The notes below the pieces were generated by a model that was not told the DNA's origin, did not search any database, and worked only from the letters and a program-made list of their open reading frames with translations. A DNA stretch of 64,000 bases, from NCBI GenBank assembly GCA_025617375.2, contig JAMYGW020000008.1:434001-498000 (forward strand), given 5' to 3'. Position 1 is the stretch's first letter; each line of letters begins with the position of its first letter. Below, piece by piece: positions 57,478 to 64,000 of the stretch. The position numbers were made by a program, and so were the translations under genes. Source of the stretch: Acarospora socialis. Taxonomy: Eukaryota; Ascomycota; Lecanoromycetes; Acarosporales; Acarosporaceae.

Positions 57478-57817
57478 TAATCTGAGATTTCTTGAGTATG
57501 TAGAACTAAGAGTTTGTACTTATTAATATAACAGCTGATCTGAAACAGTTCTGAACTTTAACTCTTAGATGATTACTGAAGTTGAACACAATTCTTTTCA
57601 TAAGAAAAATGACTGTGACTATATACTGAGTCTGCTTGCTGACCTCACTGTTAAGTCTGTTGAGACAGCTCATTTATGCAATTCATTAAGCTTGCTCATC
57701 AAGCTCATCATCAAGCATGTTAAGATGTCACATAACTGCTGTAAACATTCTCTGAACATATATCTTCTGTGTATACACATCAGTTTGTTTTAAGTTCATT
57801 CTGACTTGATCATAACA
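57478..57817 (-). repeat. 3' LTR of G3
   Basis: TGTAACATTTTAATC...TGATCATAACA on the plus strand. About the left 110 bp correspond to the right part of the G2 LTR reversed (cagattaaaatgtta, taagagttaaag). The remaining part differs, including a block of cttgctcatcaagctcat repeats. Confidence 0.9.
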
Positions 57818-57895
57818 CTATTTTTTCTTTCTCAGGTGCTAGTTCTCTAGAGTCTATATAAGTGAGAATATTTACATCATTTGTTGTCAGTGACA

Positions 57896-58444
57896 ATGCT
57901 TTCTAAAAATTTAAATTGTCTAAGAATCACAAAGAAAATTCAGATTGATGATGTTCTTGTTCTGTTTTCTTGTGACTATTGTGTCTGCTGCAGCATCAAT
58001 TGTTTTGTAATGAAATCTTGATCAAAATGCAATAAGTGCATTTGTCATGATTGTTCATGTGTCAGTATGTTGTGAGAGTCTCTTGATAGAACTTGCTTTT
58101 TGCTTCAAAAGAAAATAAGTAAAGCAAACAGCAAATTGACAGTCAAACATGCTGAGCTTGCTGCACTTTTCTCAAAAGTCATATATCTTCAGAAAATACT
58201 GAATCAAACAGATCATCATGCTTCACAAAAAATTGACTGTCTTGCTGCTGAACTTAATAGTGATAATGATGAGACTGAGAATGAAGATTCTCAAACAATG
58301 TCATAACTTGTTGACTTGATGTTGTCATTCTTCTGAACTAATATCAACTTTTTTTTTTAAAATGTTGAAGTGTTCTTGCACAGTTCTTGAGATTCTCTTT
58401 GAGTTTTCAGATATTTTCTGAGATACTGTAATCTTTTTACTTGA
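57896..58444 (+). pseudogene. Antisense Cys-rich/coiled-coil ORF of G3
   Basis: Opposite to the G3 gag-pol strand, from ATG 57,896. It reads LFSCDYCVCCSINCFVM, SWSKCNKCICHDCSCVSM, WESLDRTCFLLQKKISKA, then a coiled coil (VKHAELAALFSKVIYLQKIL) and the acidic NSDNDETENEDSQ. A TAA at 58,304-58,306 is mutational, because the frame continues with LMLSFFWTNIN and VFLHSSWDSL exactly as in G2. The cysteine clusters, probably C-x2-C-x6-C type before decay, suggest zinc binding. Same location and orientation as the G2 ORF. Confidence 0.7.
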
Positions 58445-61390
58445 TGAAATAGTGAGTTTTCTCATTAATCATTCTTTTTTCTAAAATATTCTCAACTTCA
58501 TATTCTTTGTTGAATTTGACAGACATTTCAGTGATTTGAAGTGATATGAACTGATTGCAGTGCTGTAGCATAAATGCATGAAATATCAGATGTATTCTTA
58601 TCTTCTTGAGTAAGTTTAACTTATAGCTTAATCTCTTGATATTTCATATAATCTTGAATGATTCAATGCTCTTGTTTTCTAGCTTCTTGCTTCTTTTCTT
58701 TGTTCATATGTTGTTCATTTGTAAATATATCTTCTCTTCTTCTTCAAATGATTTTGTCTCTGTTGTTCATTCTGTCTGCTGTTTAATTCATTTTGTTAGA
58801 TCTCAGTGCAGTTTCTTCATCTGTGCAATATTCAGAATTATTTTTTGACTCTGTAATCTGTGTTCTTTGAGATCTTGTTATATCTTCAGATTATAGTCAT
58901 AGCTCATATAGAAAGATATTTCTTCTGTGATTTTGTTCTTTGCATTGTTGTATGCAAACTGTGCTGTTGACAATAGTCATACTCAATCATCTTGACTCTT
59001 GTTGACATAGTGTCTTAAGTATGTTTTTATCATCTGATTTATTCACTTGCTTTGTTCATCTGTCTGTGAATGATATGCTGTTGATATTTTGTGTTTTATT
59101 TCAAGTTCTGCTGTGAGTGTTTCTTAAAACTTGCTTGTAAACAGCTTGTCTCTATTGATGATAAATTTCTTTAATAGTCTGTGATTGCTAATCAATTCTC
59201 TTAGTATCATGTATGTCAATATTGATGCTGTCACAGTTTCTTTGAATGAAATGAACATTGTATATTTAGTCAATCTGTTCACTATGATTAATATACTGTT
59301 GAATTTCATTTCTCATGTTGAGTTCTTGAACAGTGATAGCTTTGTAATGAAGTTCATGATAACTGACTTTCATGATGCATCTAATGTGTTCAGTTATGTT
59401 ACTTCATTGTATTTTCTATCTCAGTTGATCTTATTTCTTCAACATGAATTGCACACAGCAATCATCTTGATGATTTGATTTCTAAAATCACTAATGTTGC
59501 ATTTTCTTCACACTAGATCTTCAGTGTGTTTAACTCTCAGATGTTCTTCAGTTCTGCTGTAGTGATATATCTTGATGAGTTCTTTGTTTGTTAAGAAAGC
59601 TTGCTTCATCTTGTACATTGTTGCTAAGTTCTTTATGAGAATTTTGTTGTCATCTTTGCTCAGAATTTTGACATGTATTGTTTGTACATCTTCATAATTG
59701 AGTCATCTACTCAAGACATCTGCTTTATTATTCTCATTATTCTTTCTGTAATGAATCTGAAATTCATAATCTGTCAACTGCTCTGTTCAACAAATCTGTT
59801 GTTGATTGAGTTGTTTTGTTATTGTAAAGTTTCTCAGATTTCTGTGATCTGTGTAGATCTGAATTGACTTGTTGATTTTCATAAAATAAAATCTTCAATC
59901 TTGCAGTGCTTTCACTATCACAAGAAGTTTCTTGTCATGAATCTCATATCTTTTCTTGAGTTCTGATAATTTTCTAGATCAGTACACTATGAGTCTCTGT
60001 TGTTCATTTTCAATCTGATACAGACATGTTTTTACTGCAAAATCTAAAGCATCAGTTTTCAGTGTCTTCTTACATGCTGAATTGAATATTCTCAGATGTG
60101 TCATTTCACTAAAACTTTTCTTTAATATGTGAAACACATTCTTCTGCTCTTTATCTCAATGTTATTTTTTGCTTTTGTGTGTCAAATGCATTAGTGATTT
60201 CACAATTCTCACATAATTTGATACAAACTTTCAATAATAGTTTATCAATTCTAGAAAGATCTGTACTTTCTTGATTTGTTTTGATGTTGATCAGTTTCTG
60301 ACTGCTTTCATCTTCTTTGAATTTTTCTTGATCTATTCAGATTGAATCACATAGTTTAAAAACTCAACTTCTTTAATTTTAAATCTGCTTTTTGACTTTT
60401 TCATGTACAGAACTCTCTTGTTGAGTCTTGCTAATATTTTTTGCATGTGCTTGCAGTGCTCTTCAAGATCTTCTGAATATATTAGAATGTTGTTGAGATA
60501 TGTGATCACAAAATCATTGAGATATTCTCTCAATATGTCATTGATCAATCTCTAAAAGATGACTGAAGTGTTCTTCAGTTCAAATGACATAATGATATAT
60601 TCATAATGTCTGTATCTTGTTTGAAATGCTGTCTTTCACTCTTTGTCTTCTTTCATTCTTACTCAGTAGTAGATATTCTTAAGATCTAAGTTCATGAATC
60701 ACTTAGTCTTGTCTAACTGATCTTGCAACTCTTCTATTAATGATAGCAAATAACTGTCTTGATGAGTTATCTTGTTGAGTTGTCTATAATCAACACATAG
60801 TCATTTTCTGTCATTTCTCTTTGATATGAACAGAATTAAATATTCTGCTGATGACTTTGATGATTTGATGAATTCTTTCTTTAAATTCTCATCAAGATAA
60901 GTTCTTACTTTCTTGAGTTAATTCTCACTCATTGAATATAATAACATTCACTTAAATTGCTCTTCATTCAATAGCAGTATCTTGTAATCTCATGACTTGT
61001 GTTCTGATAAGCTCATTTCTGATTGTTTGAGAATCTTATATGTGTCTTTGACTGCACATATTTCTTTTGTAACTCAATTGATTCTCAAATTCTTTCTGTG
61101 CAATCAGAGCATCTCTAGTACTGCATTATATCTGATTAATTTCATAATATTGAACATTATCTCTTGTGAGTTTTCAAGAATCAAGACTTTCACACAGATT
61201 TTCTCATTGATTCTTTCAATGACTTCATTTATCATTCATATGTTGAATGAACAGCACACTCATTGTGTCACTAATTCTAATCTATCAACTATCTGTTAAC
61301 TCATAATGTTACTGTTTGCTTCAGAATTCATCAATGCATTAATTTGATGTTCATTGATCATGATTTTAATTCATATTCTATGATCATTGT
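58340..61390 (-). pseudogene. pol: pol of G3, hypermutated
   Basis: Minus strand. Reverse transcriptase with YLNNILIYSEDLEEH at 60,333-60,548 (expected YLDD), RNase H around 59,900-60,070, and integrase core at 59,124-59,309 (FNSILIIVNRLTKYTMF, FIINRDKLFTSKF). It closely follows G2 residue by residue. Stops are of the TGG-to-TGA type. State 1, with less loss of CA/CT than G1. Confidence 0.85.
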
Positions 61391-62199
61391 CTTGTCTTTG
61401 AGACATCACTAGCTTCTTGTTCTCTAGTCTTGTTGAGAAAGCTTTTCATTTTTTGACTCACTTAATTGTTTAACTCATCTTCAAAGTTCTTAAAACCATC
61501 TGAGTTTTCTTCTGACCATAAGATTTACATACTTTAGACTGTGCTGCTCAACACATCTTTTTAAGTGTAGTCAGAGTTCATACTGATTGTACTTTATCTG
61601 CAACTGACTCTTAAAGACTCTTACTCTTTGCAGAAATTCAAGTGATATATATTCTTCACTGAAGATTCATCTGTCTCTATTCTGCATGATATATTCTTCA
61701 GATAAGCATATCTCAATCTTGTAACTCTTGATTTTTTACACAAGAGATTTTGACATCAGTTCTCTCATGACTGTTTATACATCTCTCATTAAATCATTAA
61801 ATTCTTTGCATATCTCTGCTTTCTGATTTCAAGTTTCTTGCTTTTTCTTTTACATTGTATTGCAGTCTGATGTCATTTCTCTCTGAGCACTCAGATCTTT
61901 TTTAATCTTTGTTTGATACTCTTTTGAGAGCTCTGTCTCAACATTGTTCAAACTTTCTTCTGTGAGTGTATTGTTATCAAAAAATATTCATGATTCATTA
62001 ATCTGAGATTCATAATTATCTGTCTCTTCAATGTCATCTTTGAGAGCATTTTTTTCTTTCTCAGCATCAAGAACTCTTTTCTTGATAAGAATAGCTAATT
62101 TTTCTTTGTAAATTGATTGACTCATTATGTCATATTCATTTTTCATGTCTTTGTGTGATTTCTGAGAGTATCATCTGACTCTGTCTTTTGTGCTCATAT

Positions 62200-63274
62200 G
62201 TGCTCAGCACATATTGTCATAACAGACTGTTCAACTCAGAATATCATGCACTATGCTTGATTTCTTTATCTTCATTTTGATCATTATCACTGCAATATTC
62301 TTTCTTTTCATTCAAGATCTGTTGCACTCTTGAGCAAGATGTTCAGATTTCTCACAGTTGTAATACATTCACATCTCATTTTGTAATGTTATCTGAGACT
62401 TATTGAATTGCTCTGTTTAACATTCAGACTTTATTTATCTAGTTTTTCATGACTTTTGACAGCACTTCTCAATCATATTGAGATTCATAGAATCTGTCTC
62501 TCTATATCTTATCAGTGAAATATATCACTTCATTCACAATCAGAAGCTTTCTTCTTGATCTTTTATCATAAATAGTATTCAATATTCTTTTTGTTTCATC
62601 TGTCATTCTCATTGACAACTATCAATGTTGATACTCAGATTAATCATTCTCTGAAGATTGTCTGATTGTTCTGTTCAGACTATCTTGTTTTTGATGAACT
62701 TTCTCAACTTACAATAGTACTGATAGATGAGTGCTTTATTATTTTATCTGATAAGTGTTGCTAATTGCTGAAACTCTGTGATATATATTGCTGCTGATTC
62801 ACTCTGTTACAAGATATAAACTTGTCTCTCTGCTGCTCTTTCTTCATTAATTACTCTGAAGACTTTCTTGAGTTTTTTTTTGAACTTGCTGAAGTCATTG
62901 AACATGAACTTCATGTCAGCATTGCACTCATTGTAATTCTTTTCTAGAAATTTGTGTAATCTGAGATTAACTCAGTCAAAGACTGCATTCACTAGATAGA
63001 TTGTTGCAAACAATGTCTTTTCTTGATTGATTTGAAACTTTAATTGATTGAATTCAATATACAGATTGAGTTTAGTCACAAAGACTCACAGCTTTTCTCA
63101 TTCTTCATCAAAGATATTGAGTATCTGTATCTTTGATGCATTCACAGATAGTTGTATCATCTGAGCTGACATCACTGATTGTGCTGCTGTTCTATCTGAA
63201 GTAGATGATAGAGATGAGTTTACTTAATTTTGCTTCAAGAACAAGATTGAGATGTTCTTCTGTGTATCAGACAT
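62200..63274 (-). pseudogene. gag: gag of G3, hypermutated
   Basis: Starts at ATG 63,274 (MSDTQKNISILFLKQ; G2: MSDIQKNVLILFLKQ). A zinc-knuckle remnant lies near 62,320-62,365 (YYNCEKSEHLAQECN), with the first Cys as Tyr exactly as in G2. That suggests the Tyr is ancestral to both copies or a shared hot spot. Gag core words LYIEFNQ are readable near 63,050. Confidence 0.8.
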
Positions 63275-63305
63275 CATACTTGTTATATTGTAAGAATATT
63301 TAAAG

Positions 63306-63657
63306 TGTAACATTTTAATCTGAGATTTCTTGAGTATGTAGAACTAAGAGTTTGTGCTTATTAATATAACAGTTGATCTGAAACAGTTCTGAACTTTAAC
63401 TCTTAGATGATTACTGAAGTTGAACATGATTCTTTTTATAAGAAAAATGACTGTGACTATATACTGAGTTCACTTGCTGACCTTGTCATCAAGTCTGTTG
63501 AAATGACTCACTTATGCAATCTGTTGAGCTTGCTCATCAAGCTCATTATTAAGCATGTTGAGATGTCACATGACTGCTGTCTAAACATTCTCTGAACATA
63601 CACTTTCTGTGTGTATGCATCAGTTTGCTTTAAGCTTGCTCTGACTTGATCATAACA
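63306..63657 (-). repeat. 5' LTR of G3
   Basis: 352 bp, TGTAACATTTTAATC...CATAACA on the plus strand, matching the other LTR with substitutions of the C/T and G/A kind and a few small indels. The leader between it and gag contains ttatattgtaagaatatt, the reverse complement of the leader word in G2. Confidence 0.9.
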
Positions 63658-64000
63658 GATGAGAAAAGCTTTCTATAATGAATGTGAAAGTCAGAAGTTC
63701 AAATATGCTAGAGAATTTCAATTGATCTCTTTTTTGATTAGCTCTCTTTTGAAAGTATCTCAGCAAAGATAGTCACAAGATAGCACAAATATCAAGAATG
63801 ATAGCTTGTCACTGTTGTCATCATTAATCTAAAGAATTGACAAAATAAGAGCAAGAACACTCACATCAAGATTTCAGTCAATGTCTTCAATCAAAGAATT
63901 TATTGTTCAGAATACTGCAGTAGTCAATATGTTGATGAGAAGACAGATGATCAAGTATGTTTTATGAGTCATTTGTCTTCATCAATCTTTTCTTCAAATC
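63658..64000. repeat. Repeat B, right part
   Basis: Continues repeat B after the G3 insertion and aligns with 36,679-37,020 of repeat A (for example atctcagcaaagata(g/t)tcacaagatagca and ttcagaatactgcagta(g/a)tcaatatgtt). Runs off the end of the window. Confidence 0.85.

Larger units (their letters stand above)
57478..63657 (-). mobile_element. Gypsy LTR retrotransposon G3, full length, nested in repeat B
   Basis: 6,180 bp with LTRs at 57,478-57,817 and 63,306-63,657. Flanking five-mers AATGA and GATGA differ by one G/A. Repeat A shows the unoccupied site (gcagaatgagaag). The minus strand carries gag (from ATG 63,274), pol, and an antisense ORF near the left LTR. Same subfamily as G2: the first about 50 Gag residues correspond, and RT, integrase and the antisense ORF align throughout. 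Confidence 0.93.

Noticed and set aside
1-64000. tRNA and rRNA genes.
   Set aside because: I looked for A-box/B-box words (for example GGTTCGAATCC-like) and rRNA-like conserved stretches and found none. An RNA-gene scan would be needed to exclude decayed copies.

Overview
The window looks like nuclear DNA of a filamentous ascomycete (Pezizomycotina). The evidence is an intron-containing Fot1/Pogo transposase, HET-domain genes, DUF3435 and fungal-type kinase relics, chromodomain Gypsy retrotransposons, and C-to-T hypermutation of RIP type (repeat-induced point mutation). Only about 5.4 kb (roughly 30,040-35,420) has ordinary base composition. The rest is decayed DNA in two mutational states. 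State 1 (about 1-27,050, most of 52,400-64,000, and the Gypsy copy at 40.7-46.8 kb) has almost no CpG and very little CpC/GpG but keeps abundant CpA and CpT. State 2 (about 27,100-30,040, 35,420-40,700 and 46,830-52,400) has lost much CpA/CpT as well and is extremely AT-rich. Standard prediction would call both nearly gene-free. If in-frame TGA is read as a mutated Trp codon (TGG), long single-frame fossils of proteins appear in state 1.

Layout. 1-27 kb is a hypermutated accessory block. It holds fossils of a protein kinase (12.3-13.0 kb), an OTT_1508-like deaminase-fold protein (15.7-17.2 kb), a HET-domain protein (20.5-22.3 kb), a MADS-like fragment (22.7-23.0 kb), an unidentified protein (23.7-24.7 kb) and a DUF3435 tyrosine-recombinase-like protein with a C-terminal C2H2 part (26.9-25.0 kb, minus strand), plus several minisatellites. 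27.1-32.8 kb is a minus-strand Gypsy copy (G1). Its 5' LTR, leader and gag start are unmutated, the rest is heavily mutated, and its 3' half is missing. An intact Fot1-like transposon (30,299-32,441, 42-bp inverted ends, TA duplication) sits in its leader. 33.1-35.0 kb is an unmutated HET-domain gene broken by one frameshift. 35.3-37.1 kb is repeat A. At 38.9 kb lies a solo LTR with a perfect target duplication. 40.7-46.8 kb is a full-length Gypsy (G2) with two 318-bp LTRs. Near 50 kb is a second, more decayed DUF3435 fossil. 52.6 kb is a 17-bp minisatellite, and 53.0-53.7 kb a lightly mutated acidic ORF. 55.3-64.0 kb is repeat B, a paralogue of A, interrupted by a third Gypsy (G3, 57,478-63,657). 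A preserves the empty site of that insertion.

The region reads as layered invasion and genome defence. Old elements reached state 2, younger ones landed in them and reached state 1, and the Fot1 copy, the G1 leader and the HET locus escaped. The most unusual points are the CpG/CpC preference of state 1, the fossilisation of a whole gene-bearing block (possibly cargo of a Starship-like element), a mutation boundary inside one gag gene, and an antisense cysteine-rich/coiled-coil ORF shared by G2 and G3. All comparisons were done by eye. Family names rest on motif recognition, not on database searches.
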